From an uncultured Gammaproteobacteria bacterium (GTDB taxonomy: Bacteria; Pseudomonadota; Gammaproteobacteria; HyVt-429), in the NCBI GenBank assembly GCA_947259975.1, contig CAMYOD010000065.1, positions 1-64,000 of the forward strand: a DNA stretch of 64,000 nt, read 5' to 3'. Positions within the stretch are counted from its first letter, which is position 1. Each line of letters opens with the position of its first letter. The translations under genes were made by a program, and so were the position numbers. Shown here piece after piece: positions 40,607-48,659 of this stretch. The notes under the pieces are model-generated. The model was not told the DNA's origin. It saw nothing but the letters and a program-made list of their open reading frames with translations, and made no database searches.

Positions 40607-41332
40607 ATGGAGAAGCGCCTACGCATTGCCGTGCTCCTCGTGTTGGGAGCCGCTGCAGTTTCCGCCTGCGGCACCGTCGCGGAGCAGCCCAAGGCCGCGC
40701 CGGGTTCCAACAAGACCCTGGACCTCCTCACGGAGATCCAGGGTCTGCGTACGGAACTGCAACAACTGCGCAACCAGGTGGAGATCAATCAGCGCGGGCT
40801 GGAGGCGCAACAGAGCCGACAGCGTGAGCTCTACGACGATCTGGACGTACGCCTGCGCGCGCAGGAGCGAAAGGCCGCGACCAGACAGCCTGCGGGTGCC
40901 CCCCCGCCGCCAGCCACATCCCTGGACGCGGCCGCGGCAGAGCTGGCCGATCCGGCGGTAATCCAGGACGAGTACGACAAGGCCTTCGAGCTGCTGCGTG
41001 GCAGTCAATATGCGGCGGCGATCAAGGCATTCAGGACATTTCTGGTCAATCATCCGCGTAGTCCCCTGGCGGCCAATGCGCATTATTGGGTGGCGGAGAG
41101 CCACTACGTGACGCAGGATTTTGCACAAGCACGGAAAGAGTTCGAGTCCTTTGTAGTGTCTTATCCGCAAAGCGAAAAAGTACCGGACGCCATGCTTAAG
41201 ATTGGGTACAGCCATTTTGAATTGGGTGACGCTGAAAAAGGCCGCAGTGTATTGTCTTCCATCATTACGAAGTATCCCGATAGTCGCGTCGCGAAATCCG
41301 CCGAGTCCCGTTTACAGAAAGCGGCGCGCTGA
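40607..41332 (+). CDS. cpoB: Cell-division coordinator CpoB (YbgF)
   Basis: 241 residues: N-terminal signal, coiled-coil trimerisation segment (about 40-90), then TPR-like repeats (YDKAFELLRGSQYAAAIKAF; ANAHYWVAESHYVTQDFAQA). CpoB links PBP1B peptidoglycan synthesis to the Tol system. The N-terminus LGAAAVSACG has a lipobox-like Cys, unlike E. coli CpoB, so a lipoprotein form is possible here. It is the last gene of the tol-pal operon. Confidence 0.93.
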   Translation: MEKRLRIAVLLVLGAAAVSACGTVAEQPKAAPGSNKTLDLLTEIQGLRTELQQLRNQVEINQRGLEAQQSRQRELYDDLDVRLRAQERKAATRQPAGAPPPPATSLDAAAAELADPAVIQDEYDKAFELLRGSQYAAAIKAFRTFLVNHPRSPLAANAHYWVAESHYVTQDFAQARKEFESFVVSYPQSEKVPDAMLKIGYSHFELGDAEKGRSVLSSIITKYPDSRVAKSAESRLQKAAR

Positions 41333-41382
41333 ACGCAGCGGGCCGTTGACCAGACACCGTTCGGTCGGCGACGGGATCTGTC

Positions 41383-42060
41383 ATGTCACAGCAAACGCCA
41401 TCAGCCACCGCGGGCTCGTCAACACGCCTGCGTGTGACGGAGATCTTCTACTCCCTGCAAGGTGAAGCGCGCACCGTGGGGTGGCCCACGGTTTTCATTC
41501 GACTTACCGGTTGCCCCCTGCGCTGTGGCTATTGTGATACCGCCTATGCGTTCCACGGCGGCCACTGGATGGGCCTGAATGACATCGCCGCTGAAGCTGC
41601 CCGGTACGCGCCCCAGTATGTGACTGTGACCGGCGGTGAACCGCTGGCACAGCCGGCCTGCAACGAACTCCTGCAAATTCTTTGTGACCAAGGCTATGCC
41701 GTTTCTCTCGAGACCAGCGGCGCGCGGCCGATCGAGGGACTGGATGAGCGGGCGACCATCGTCATGGACCTAAAGACTCCGGGATCCGGTGAAGAGGCAC
41801 AGAACCTGTACGCGAATATTGCGCATCTACGTGCCCATGATCAGGTGAAGTTTGTCATCGCTGATCGTGCCGACTACGAGTGGGCGCGGGCCAAATTGCG
41901 CGAACATGATCTCGCGGCCCGTTGCGAGGTTCTGTTTTCGCCGGTACACGGCGCGCTCGTGCCGACAGATCTCGCCGACTGGATATTGGCCGATCGCCTG
42001 CCTGTGCGTCTGCAGATTCAGCTGCATAAATTGTTGTGGGGCGACGCACATGGCCGCTGA
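41383..42060 (+). CDS. queE: 7-carboxy-7-deazaguanine synthase
   Basis: 225 residues, radical-SAM fold with a CxxxCxxC cluster motif ([15 protein letters not shown]) and the SAM-binding [10 protein letters not shown]. QueE contracts the ring of carboxy-tetrahydropterin to form the 7-deazaguanine core in queuosine synthesis. It overlaps queC by 11 bases, and the pair after cpoB matches the order in Pseudomonas and relatives. Confidence 0.95.
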   Translation: MSQQTPSATAGSSTRLRVTEIFYSLQGEARTVGWPTVFIRLTGCPLRCGYCDTAYAFHGGHWMGLNDIAAEAARYAPQYVTVTGGEPLAQPACNELLQILCDQGYAVSLETSGARPIEGLDERATIVMDLKTPGSGEEAQNLYANIAHLRAHDQVKFVIADRADYEWARAKLREHDLAARCEVLFSPVHGALVPTDLADWILADRLPVRLQIQLHKLLWGDAHGR

Positions 42061-42739
42061 ACGTGCCGGCGGCAGTCGTGCCGTGGTGCTGGTGTCCGGC
42101 GGCCTGGATTCGGCCACCACCCTGGCGCTGGCGCGCGCGACCGGCTTTGCCTGCTATGCCCTGTCCTTTGATTACGGTCAGCGGCATGCCATCGAGCTGC
42201 AGGCCGCGGCGCGCGTCGCCCGCAGTCTCGGCGCTGTCGAACATCGGGTATTAAGCTTGCCGATCGGCGAACTGGGGGGCTCCGCCCTGACCGATGAGAA
42301 TATCGCCATTCCCGAGACACCCAGCGAAGGGATTCCCGTGACCTATGTCCCGGCGAGAAACACGGTCTTTCTCGCCATCGCCCTGGCCTGGGCCGAGGTC
42401 CTCGCGGCGCGGGATATCTTCATTGGCGCCAACGCGGTGGACTATTCCGGCTACCCGGACTGCCGGCCGGAATTTATCGCGGCGTTCGAGCGCCTCAGCA
42501 ATCTGGCGACTCGGGCCGGGGTGGAAGGGGATCCATTTCATATCCGCGCGCCGCTGATCGAAATGAGTAAGGCGGAGATCATACGCCGCGGTAACGAGCT
42601 GGGCGTGGACTACGCGCTGACCACGTCCTGTTACGCGCCGGCGGCGGATGGACGACCCTGCGGTGCGTGCGAATCCTGCCGCATCCGCGCGGCAGGATTC
42701 GCTGCGGCCGGGCTCACGGATCCGGCGCTATCCCTTTGA
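42050..42739 (+). CDS. queC: 7-cyano-7-deazaguanine (preQ0) synthase
   Basis: 229 residues. N-terminal PP-loop ATPase motif [15 protein letters not shown] and the C-terminal zinc-binding cysteines ([20 protein letters not shown]). QueC turns the carboxy-deazaguanine made by QueE into preQ0. The ATG lies within the queE end. A longer frame upstream is only overlap with queE. Confidence 0.95.
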   Translation: MAAERAGGSRAVVLVSGGLDSATTLALARATGFACYALSFDYGQRHAIELQAAARVARSLGAVEHRVLSLPIGELGGSALTDENIAIPETPSEGIPVTYVPARNTVFLAIALAWAEVLAARDIFIGANAVDYSGYPDCRPEFIAAFERLSNLATRAGVEGDPFHIRAPLIEMSKAEIIRRGNELGVDYALTTSCYAPAADGRPCGACESCRIRAAGFAAAGLTDPALSL

Positions 42740-42879
42740 TAAGTAGTTATATCGGGGCCGCGTAGCGGGATCGCGCGGTGGTAGGAGCCGGCTAAAAACA
42801 GTAAAATCAGCGACCAAATGCAAGGCGCGCCACGGAAAGATGTTGCCTGACGACTGGCCCGAATCCGGGGGAGATATCG

Positions 42880-44115
42880 ATGGAATTTACCATTCATAAT
42901 CAAGTCTTACTGATCGTTTTTCTGATCGCGGCGATCATGGGTGCGGTCGCAAACAAAACCAATTTCTGCACCATGGGCGCGGTGTCCGACTGGGTCAATA
43001 TGGGTGACACCGGGCGCATGCGCGCCTGGTTGTTTGCCATGGCGGTGGCCATGCTCGGTGTGTTGGGGCTCGAAGCCGCGGGCACCATCAGTCTTGGCGG
43101 CGATACCTTTCCCCCTTACCGGACCGCAAACTTCGCCTGGTTGCGATATATCCTCGGCGGCGTCCTGTTTGGCATCGGCATGACCTTCGGCAGTGGTTGC
43201 GGTAACAAGACGCTGGTCCGCATCGGCGGTGGTAACGTCAAATCCATTCTGGTCCTGATCGTCGCGGCGTTCTTCGCTTACCTGATGTTATGGGGTGAGG
43301 ATCCGCTGACTCCGGGCGAAGGCATTTTTACGAATTACTTCTCACCGTGGATCAATCCCACCACCATCGATTTATCGAAACTGGGCATCCAGAACCAGGA
43401 TCTGGGGGCGATCATCGGCGGCATCTTCCGTGTGGATGACCCCACGATGCTCGGTCTGGTGCTGGGTGCGCTGGTGGTGCTGGGTTTATTGGTAGTGGTA
43501 TTCAAATCCAGTGATTTCCGCGGCAGCTTCGATAATATTCTCGGCGGCGCGGTCATCGGACTGGCGGTACTCGGCGGCTGGTACGTGACCGCGGGCAGCC
43601 TGGGCGAGAGCTGGAAGGAATGGGCGGATTTTGCCGACGAGGTGCCGCTGCGGGTTGCGGCCCAATCCTATACCTTTATCAGCCCCATGGGTGACAGTTT
43701 CAAATATCTGACTGAGCCGACGAATCTGTCGCTGATAAACTTCGGCATCATGGCGCTGGTAGGTGTCATTATTGGCTCATTTCTGTATGCGCTGGTGACG
43801 AAGAAATTCCGTATCGAGTGGTTCGCCTCCTGGTCCGACTTCGGCAATCATGCGATTGGCGGTGTGCTCATGGGTGTTGGCGGCGTGCTCGGTATGGGCT
43901 GCACGGTCGGCCAGGCCATCACCGGGGTATCGACACTTGCGCTGGGTTCCATGCTCACCTTCGTGTCCATCGTCTTCGGCAGCGCCCTGACCATGAAGAT
44001 TCAGTACTACAAGATGGTGTATGAGGAGGAGGCCAGCTTCATGGCCGCGTTGACCAGTTCGCTGGCGGATATGCGCCTCATCCCCAACGGCATGCGCAAG
44101 CTCGAAGCGGTCTAA
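42880..44115 (+). CDS. YeeE/YedE-family sulfur-compound transporter
   Basis: 411 residues with about ten membrane segments. The family's conserved Cys motifs are present: TNFCTMGAVSDW near the N-terminus, FGSGCGNKTLVRIGGGN, and GVGGVLGMGCTVGQAITG toward the C-terminus. Characterised relatives import thiosulfate, and the cysteines relay the sulfur compound. A good fit for a thiosulfate oxidiser with sox genes 3 kb away, though here it might instead take up thiosulfate or another sulfur species for assimilation. It has its own upstream gap after queC and is probably monocistronic. Confidence 0.88.
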   Translation: MEFTIHNQVLLIVFLIAAIMGAVANKTNFCTMGAVSDWVNMGDTGRMRAWLFAMAVAMLGVLGLEAAGTISLGGDTFPPYRTANFAWLRYILGGVLFGIGMTFGSGCGNKTLVRIGGGNVKSILVLIVAAFFAYLMLWGEDPLTPGEGIFTNYFSPWINPTTIDLSKLGIQNQDLGAIIGGIFRVDDPTMLGLVLGALVVLGLLVVVFKSSDFRGSFDNILGGAVIGLAVLGGWYVTAGSLGESWKEWADFADEVPLRVAAQSYTFISPMGDSFKYLTEPTNLSLINFGIMALVGVIIGSFLYALVTKKFRIEWFASWSDFGNHAIGGVLMGVGGVLGMGCTVGQAITGVSTLALGSMLTFVSIVFGSALTMKIQYYKMVYEEEASFMAALTSSLADMRLIPNGMRKLEAV

Positions 44116-44145
44116 ACTCCCTACAAATCAATCACTTTCGCCGCC

Positions 44146-44174
44146 GGGACAATTCCAGTCTCGGCGGGTATAAT
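44146..44174 (+). promoter_or_regulatory. Stable-RNA-type promoter for the tRNA-Lys unit
   Basis: GGGACA (44,146-44,151), a 17-base spacer and a perfect TATAAT (44,169-44,174), followed by a GC-rich discriminator. This is the usual form of a growth-rate-controlled tRNA promoter. It lies about 360 bases before the mature tRNA, so the whole repeat leader would be transcribed. Confidence 0.65.
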
Positions 44175-44200
44175 GCGCGCCTTTCGCGCCCTGCCGGAGC

Positions 44201-44530
44201 GCTAGCTCAGTTGGGCGAGGCGAAAAAAGCAAAAGGTCCAGCGGACCTTTTGCCCGGCGAACACCTCGCCAGGGAGGGCAAGGCTGGGGTCAGACGCAGC
44301 CCCGACATCGCGCCAGGGATGGCGGAAAAAGTTTTCAGACCGGGCCGTTAGCTCAGCAGGGATGGCGGAAAAAGTTTTCAGACCGGGCCGTTAGCTCAGT
44401 TGGGTGAACCGGAGACAGCAATAGGTCCAGTGGACCTATTGCCCGGTGAACGCCTTGCCAGGGAGGGCAAGGCTGGGGTCAGACGCAGCCCCGACATCGC
44501 GCCAGGGATGGCGGAAAAAGTTTTCAGACC
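44201..44530 (+). repeat. Hairpin-rich leader repeats with truncated tRNA 5' ends
   Basis: Two related units (starting 44,201 and 44,390) each begin with the tRNA D-arm sequence GCTAGCTCAGTTGGG or GTTAGCTCAGTTGGG. They continue with a hairpin, a second GGCAAGG-type stem, a GACGCAGCCCCGACATCGC block and GGAAAAAGTTTTCAGACC, and end at GGGCCGTTAGCTCAG. The second unit is 146 bp long and leads directly into the real tRNA-Lys. The first is 189 bp long because it contains an extra exact 43-bp duplication (44,314-44,356 and 44,357-44,399). None of the upstream copies has an anticodon arm or 3' acceptor strand, so they are not tRNA genes. Confidence 0.85.
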
Positions 44531-44606
44531 GGGCCGTTAGCTCAGTTGGTAGAGCATCTGACTTTTAATCAGGTGGTCGCAGGTTCGATCCCTGCACGGC
44601 CCACCA
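44531..44606 (+). tRNA. tRNA-Lys (anticodon TTT)
   Basis: A full cloverleaf can be drawn: acceptor GGGCCGT pairs with ACGGCCC, D-arm GCTC/GAGC, anticodon loop CTTTTAA (anticodon TTT), T-arm GCAGG-TTCGATC-CCTGC, and an encoded CCA. Its position after queC is the same as in several Gammaproteobacteria. Confidence 0.97.
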
Positions 44607-44890
44607 TCTCACTGCCCCGAAACGACCGAACCTAAAACGATTCCGCGCGGTTTTTATAGTGTGGTCCCAGGTCGCCGCGTACCGGCCCCGACGTGCGTCT
44701 TGTGCACGTGTGGCGCACGCCGAATTCGCTGCCGGCGGATTTGTCGATTCCTGCACGGCACACGACTAGTTGCCAGCGCTTATTCCATTTAGCTGGCGAT
44801 TCCGGCCTGCATGGAATCGATTGGAATAGATTAGTTGGAAATATCATCGAATAGTTAACGGGTATAAAATGTCGTCTGCCCGATATAGAG
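44607..44890. other. Spacer after tRNA-Lys with a decayed tRNA 3' end
   Basis: At 44,742-44,765 the sequence GATTCCTGCACGGCACACGA resembles the tRNA-Lys 3' end (17 of 20 bases) but has no tRNA in front of it. A TATAAA at 44,863-44,868 could be a -10 box for the next gene, without a clear -35. No coding frame is convincing. Confidence 0.45.
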
Positions 44891-45688
44891 ATGACTAAAC
44901 TGAGCCCCCCTATTAAACGAGGTCGTACCGCGGACATTCATGCCTGGCGCGCGGAGACCTTGCTCAAGCTGTATCACGCCGACTTTTCCAGAGAAGACGT
45001 CGCGCAGGAAGTCGAATTTACCCGCCGCGCACAGGCGGTCGGGGTGCCGGTGGCAGAGATCACTGATCTTGTGAACGTCGACGAGCGTTACGGCTTGGTG
45101 CTCAGGCATATCCCCGGGCCCACCCTGCTGGAGGCTCTGACGGCGCCGGAGGCGTCGACGACAAGACTGGCCTGCTTATTGGCAGAGCTACAGAGCAAAA
45201 TACACCAGTGCCTGGTACCGGAACTGCCGTCACTGCGCGAGAAGCTATCGACGTTGATTCGTCGCGCCGTCGGCGTAAGCGGTGGGCTTATCGAGACGGC
45301 CCTGGCGTCATTGCGAAGGCTGCCGGATGACACAAGACTGTGCCATGGCGATTTTCACCCCCTCAATATTATCCTCGCCGCCGAGGGTCCCGTGGTGCTG
45401 GACTGGTATAAGGCAAGTGCCGGCCACCCGGCGGCGGATGTCACGCGCACGGTCATGGTGCTCGATTTGATTCCACCGGCGGGTATGGGGTCGTCGAGTC
45501 GCGAGCACCTGGAACGACGGCGGTCTGAATTCAGCGCCGCATACCGTAAACGCTACGCAGAATTGCAGCCACGGATCATCGAACAGATTGATTTATGGCG
45601 CCTCCCGGTCGCAGTTGCACGGTTGGCGACGGATATCTCCGCGAATGAGCGTGCCGCATTGTTGCAGATGTTGGCCGGTTCGAGATGA
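44891..45688 (+). CDS. Phosphotransferase-fold (APH-like) protein
   Basis: 265 residues of the aminoglycoside-phosphotransferase/small-molecule-kinase fold. The catalytic loop is LCHGDFHPLNIIL and the metal-binding aspartate is in VVLDWYKASAGHPAADV. The N-lobe is short, with ETLLKLY as the probable ATP-contacting Lys strand. The substrate is unknown. Members of this group phosphorylate sugars, choline-like compounds or antibiotics. The C-terminus meets the end of the convergent hydroxylase-like gene 12 bases away. Confidence 0.82.
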   Translation: MTKLSPPIKRGRTADIHAWRAETLLKLYHADFSREDVAQEVEFTRRAQAVGVPVAEITDLVNVDERYGLVLRHIPGPTLLEALTAPEASTTRLACLLAELQSKIHQCLVPELPSLREKLSTLIRRAVGVSGGLIETALASLRRLPDDTRLCHGDFHPLNIILAAEGPVVLDWYKASAGHPAADVTRTVMVLDLIPPAGMGSSSREHLERRRSEFSAAYRKRYAELQPRIIEQIDLWRLPVAVARLATDISANERAALLQMLAGSR

Positions 45689-45700
45689 CCCGGGACGACA

Positions 45701-46252
45701 TCAAAGCTGCCGATTGTCCACATCCACGATAAGCACGAAGCGGTCTTCCGCCGTGTGATTCCAGGCGCGGTGTATCTGGTTGTCGTCGAACATGGTAACC
45801 GCACCTTCCTGCCATTTTCGGACCTCTCCGGTGACCTCCATGGCGCAGTCGCCTGGCGGTATCTTGAGGGCGAGATGTATTCGGTAATTATGCGGGTGAT
45901 GGCCGATGTGTTGGGACATGGCGTAACCCCTGTCAAGGCAGGCGAATCCGGCCTTGGTAACCTGTGGGACTTGCAGCAGTATTTCCGCGGTCCGCGGACA
46001 CAATGCGCAGTTACGTTCGAGCGGACGCCCGTTGAGGTAGAGGCCAAACAACCGCCACCAAGGACCCCCCTCCTGGAGCGAAACGGTATGCGGAACAATG
46101 GGCGCTGACTCACCTTCCCGCATTGCTGTCCAGGCCGCCAGCTTCATGACCTGTTCGAGTTCCTTGCGGATTGCCGGATAAGCGGTTTCCAGTAAGGTGC
46201 AAAACGGATATTCGGCCGGGTCCATCCAGCCAGATTCGATGGGCGTATTCAT
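45701..46252 (-). CDS. Aspartyl/asparaginyl beta-hydroxylase-family dioxygenase
   Basis: About 183 residues from the ATG at 46,252. The frame stays open to 46,342, with an alternative ATG at 46,300 that overlaps a TATAAT on this strand. The double-stranded beta-helix shows the family pattern: MSQHIGHHPHNYRIHLALKIP, then KWQEGAVTMFDDNQIHRAWN, giving the iron-binding histidines and the 2-oxoglutarate Arg. Relatives hydroxylate protein Asp/Asn side chains or the lipid A acyl chain (LpxO). Which one applies cannot be told. It is convergent with the phosphotransferase gene. Confidence 0.8.
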   Translation of the reverse strand: MNTPIESGWMDPAEYPFCTLLETAYPAIRKELEQVMKLAAWTAMREGESAPIVPHTVSLQEGGPWWRLFGLYLNGRPLERNCALCPRTAEILLQVPQVTKAGFACLDRGYAMSQHIGHHPHNYRIHLALKIPPGDCAMEVTGEVRKWQEGAVTMFDDNQIHRAWNHTAEDRFVLIVDVDNRQL

Positions 46253-46464
46253 ATTCTGTTCATGACCGGGCAACCGAGGCGCGGTTTGATGTGACGACAT
46301 TATAGATAAGGTACGAGCTCCTTGCTTCGGTAAAATACGCATGCCCGTGGTATGGCTACCGCTTATCGCAGTTTACCTGGTGCGCCGCCGGGACGAGACC
46401 TGACCTTGTGGCAGGTTTGAGCTAAGCTAGTTACAGCTATCCACGTTGGCGGGGCAAACCCAAG

Positions 46465-46677
46465 ATGCTGCAGTTACGGGGCCGCACGCTCGCGCAACTC
46501 TCGCAGGCCGAACTGGCCCGCTTGTTGGCGAGCGTGGAACGTCACAGCGCGCATTGGCAAGAGATCCGTGGCGAATGCGAGCGGCGCGCGGACCGCTGGG
46601 GCTGTGTGGCGAGGTGCGCGGGTGCCGCGATCCTCGGTTGCATGCTGCTCATCGCACTGGCGCGGCTTGCGGTGTAA
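46465..46677 (+). CDS. Small membrane protein of unknown function
   Basis: 70 residues. An amphipathic, Arg/Glu-rich N-terminal helix (about 8-45) is followed by one membrane segment (AGAAILGCMLLIALARLAV) at the C-terminus. The frame has no recognised family. It is followed within 30 bases by a strong terminator, which supports a real transcript. The ribosome-binding site is weak (GGCGGGG, about 12 bases upstream). Confidence 0.5.
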   Translation: MLQLRGRTLAQLSQAELARLLASVERHSAHWQEIRGECERRADRWGCVARCAGAAILGCMLLIALARLAV

Positions 46678-46700
46678 TTGCCCGATCGGACTGGACGAAA

Positions 46701-46727
46701 AAAAGGCCTGCATAAAGCAGGCCTTTT
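46701..46727. terminator. Bidirectional terminator between the small membrane gene and soxB
   Basis: Perfect 11-bp arms AAAAGGCCTGC / GCAGGCCTTTT with a five-base loop. A-rich and T-rich flanks allow it to work on both strands, ending the plus-strand small gene and the minus-strand sox transcript. Confidence 0.85.
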
Positions 46728-46751
46728 AGGCGGTTATTTTAATCCGTGGCG

Positions 46752-48479
46752 CTAAGCAATTCCTGGATTCCCCTTCGCGCCCTTGATCTTCGGCAGATTA
46801 GGCTCGTCGACCCGGATCAGTTTGGCATCGCGCATATATTCCGCGACCACGTCCCAGATATCCGGCAGCTCGTCCGGTTGCTCCTGCACGCTGGCCCACC
46901 CGGCCACCAGATAGGTCCGGCCGGCGTCAATGGTCTCGCCGTTGAGCAGTTGCATGTCGCCGATACGGTTACCGATAGTGCCGTTAATGTCGATCGAATA
47001 GCGCATGCCGCCGATTCGCACCATGTCGCCGCCCTGCTGATAATAGGGATCGGGGTGGTAGAGATTGTCCGCGATGTCTTCCAGGATCACTTTGATGGTC
47101 TCGCCGGACATCTCGTTGAGTGTGGACTTCGGGTACGTGATCGCCGTTTGTGTCAGCAGGCTGTCCATGGTGATTGGGTCGCCCGGCAACAGTGAGGTGC
47201 CCCAACGGAAGCCCGGTGAAAAGGCAATATCCGCGCCGCGCACTTCACGCATGGCATCGAGAATGACCTGATCATAGGTGCCGTTAAAGTTGCCGCGCCG
47301 GTACAGCACGCTGTCCGTCGTCGCCAACTCCTCGTTGAGTTTGCCTAGATAGGGTGCGCGAACCTTGTCGATGTAGGCAGCCATGCCCGCATGCGGTTCC
47401 AGCAGGTTGGAGAACACCGGCAACATCTTGAAGCGGTAGTCGCTGACCTTACCGTCTTTCACGTCCAGGTCCAGGACCGAAAGGAATTTGGCGTTCGAGC
47501 CGGAGTTGATCACCAGCGTCTTGCCACCGGTATTTTCGACGACGGTGGGGGTCGGCATGCCGTCGTGGGTGTGCCCACCCATGATCGCATCGATACCGCT
47601 GACCCGGCTGGCCATCTTGAGGTCCACGTCCATGCCGTTGTGCGACAAAACGATGACCACCTGGGCACCTTTACCGCGTACCTCGTCAACGACCTCCTGC
47701 ATGGCCTCATCGCGGATACCGAAACTCCACTCAGGGAACATATAGCGTGGGTTGGCGATTGGCGTATAGGGAAAGGCTTGGCCGATGACCGCTATGGGAA
47801 CCCCGTTCATCTCCTTCATGGTGTATGGCTCGAAGATGCGTTCCTCGAAGGTGTTATCGACGACATTCTGGGCGACAAAATCGATATGGCCCTTGAGATC
47901 GTTTTCGACGATCTCGAGCACTCGCTCGGCGCCCTGGGTGAACTCCCAGTGCCCCGTCATGATGTCCACGCCGAGCATTTTGCAGGCGTCCACCATGTCC
48001 TGACCCTTGGTCCACAGGGCCGTGCCTGAGCCCTGCCAGGTGTCGCCGCCGTCGAGCAGCAAGGCGCCGGGACGTTGCGCGCGGACCGTGTCAATGAGGG
48101 TCTTGAAGTGCGCGAAGCCGCCCACCTTGCCATAGCGGCGCGCCGCGGCCTCGAAATCGAGAAAGCTAAATGCATGTGCGTCCCGAGTCCCGGGCGCAAT
48201 GTCGAAATGTTTCAGGAATGCGTCGCCGACCAGATGTGGCGCCTTACCCAGCGCACCGCCGACACCGATGTTGATATTCGGCTCGCGGAAGTACACCGGC
48301 AGGAGTTGGGCGTGGCAGTCGGTGAAGTGCAGAAAGCTTACATTCCCGAACGGTGGTAACTCGTAGGGATCCGAGGGTGCTCCGGTGGTTGCGCCCTTTT
48401 TGTCGCAACCCGGCAGACCGAAACCTGCGGCGCTCGCCGCCGCCAACAGTTGAAGAAACTCACGTCGGGAAAGGTTCAT
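46752..48479 (-). CDS. soxB: Thiosulfohydrolase SoxB
   Basis: 575 residues, the normal SoxB length. The twin-arginine signal (SRREFLQLLAAASAAGFG) is followed by LPGC, a possible lipobox. The metallophosphatase-like core shows HFTDCHAQLLP, GGDTWQGSGTALW and TGHWEFTQG, where family members hold the two manganese ions. SoxB releases sulfate from the SoxY-bound S-sulfonate in periplasmic thiosulfate oxidation. It is the last sox gene, separated from soxA by a terminator, so it may be expressed in part from its own promoter. Confidence 0.96.
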   Translation of the reverse strand: MNLSRREFLQLLAAASAAGFGLPGCDKKGATTGAPSDPYELPPFGNVSFLHFTDCHAQLLPVYFREPNINIGVGGALGKAPHLVGDAFLKHFDIAPGTRDAHAFSFLDFEAAARRYGKVGGFAHFKTLIDTVRAQRPGALLLDGGDTWQGSGTALWTKGQDMVDACKMLGVDIMTGHWEFTQGAERVLEIVENDLKGHIDFVAQNVVDNTFEERIFEPYTMKEMNGVPIAVIGQAFPYTPIANPRYMFPEWSFGIRDEAMQEVVDEVRGKGAQVVIVLSHNGMDVDLKMASRVSGIDAIMGGHTHDGMPTPTVVENTGGKTLVINSGSNAKFLSVLDLDVKDGKVSDYRFKMLPVFSNLLEPHAGMAAYIDKVRAPYLGKLNEELATTDSVLYRRGNFNGTYDQVILDAMREVRGADIAFSPGFRWGTSLLPGDPITMDSLLTQTAITYPKSTLNEMSGETIKVILEDIADNLYHPDPYYQQGGDMVRIGGMRYSIDINGTIGNRIGDMQLLNGETIDAGRTYLVAGWASVQEQPDELPDIWDVVAEYMRDAKLIRVDEPNLPKIKGAKGNPGIA

Positions 48480-48610
48480 ACTTGTGCCCCTCTTTGGTGT
48501 CGTCGTGTTATTTGTCGTGCCTGGCGGTAGGATTTTACCGCATAACCGGCGGCCAGTGTCTGAAAAGACGACGGCACCCGGTGTTCTATTCCCTCGATAT
48601 TCCGAAAAGA

Positions 48611-48640
48611 AAAAACCCGGCCACGCGAGGCCGGGTTTTT
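48611..48640 (-). terminator. Intrinsic terminator after soxA
   Basis: 12-bp perfect arms (AAAAACCCGGCC / GGCCGGGTTTTT) with a six-base loop, 20 bases after the soxA stop on the minus strand. It would reduce transcription from soxXYZA into soxB. Confidence 0.85.
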
Positions 48641-48659
48641 AGGTAGAGCTTGAACTCCG

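Noticed and set aside
44198-44400. Additional tRNA genes suggested by the two upstream copies of the GCTCAGTTGG motif
   Set aside because: Neither copy has an anticodon arm, T-arm or matching 3' acceptor strand.
44201-44600. CRISPR-like array because of regularly repeated segments
   Set aside because: Only two long, unequal units exist, with no short repeat-spacer pattern and no cas genes.
47391-48029. 212-residue open frame on the plus strand inside soxB
   Set aside because: It is antisense to a fully conserved SoxB sequence and has no start context or family.
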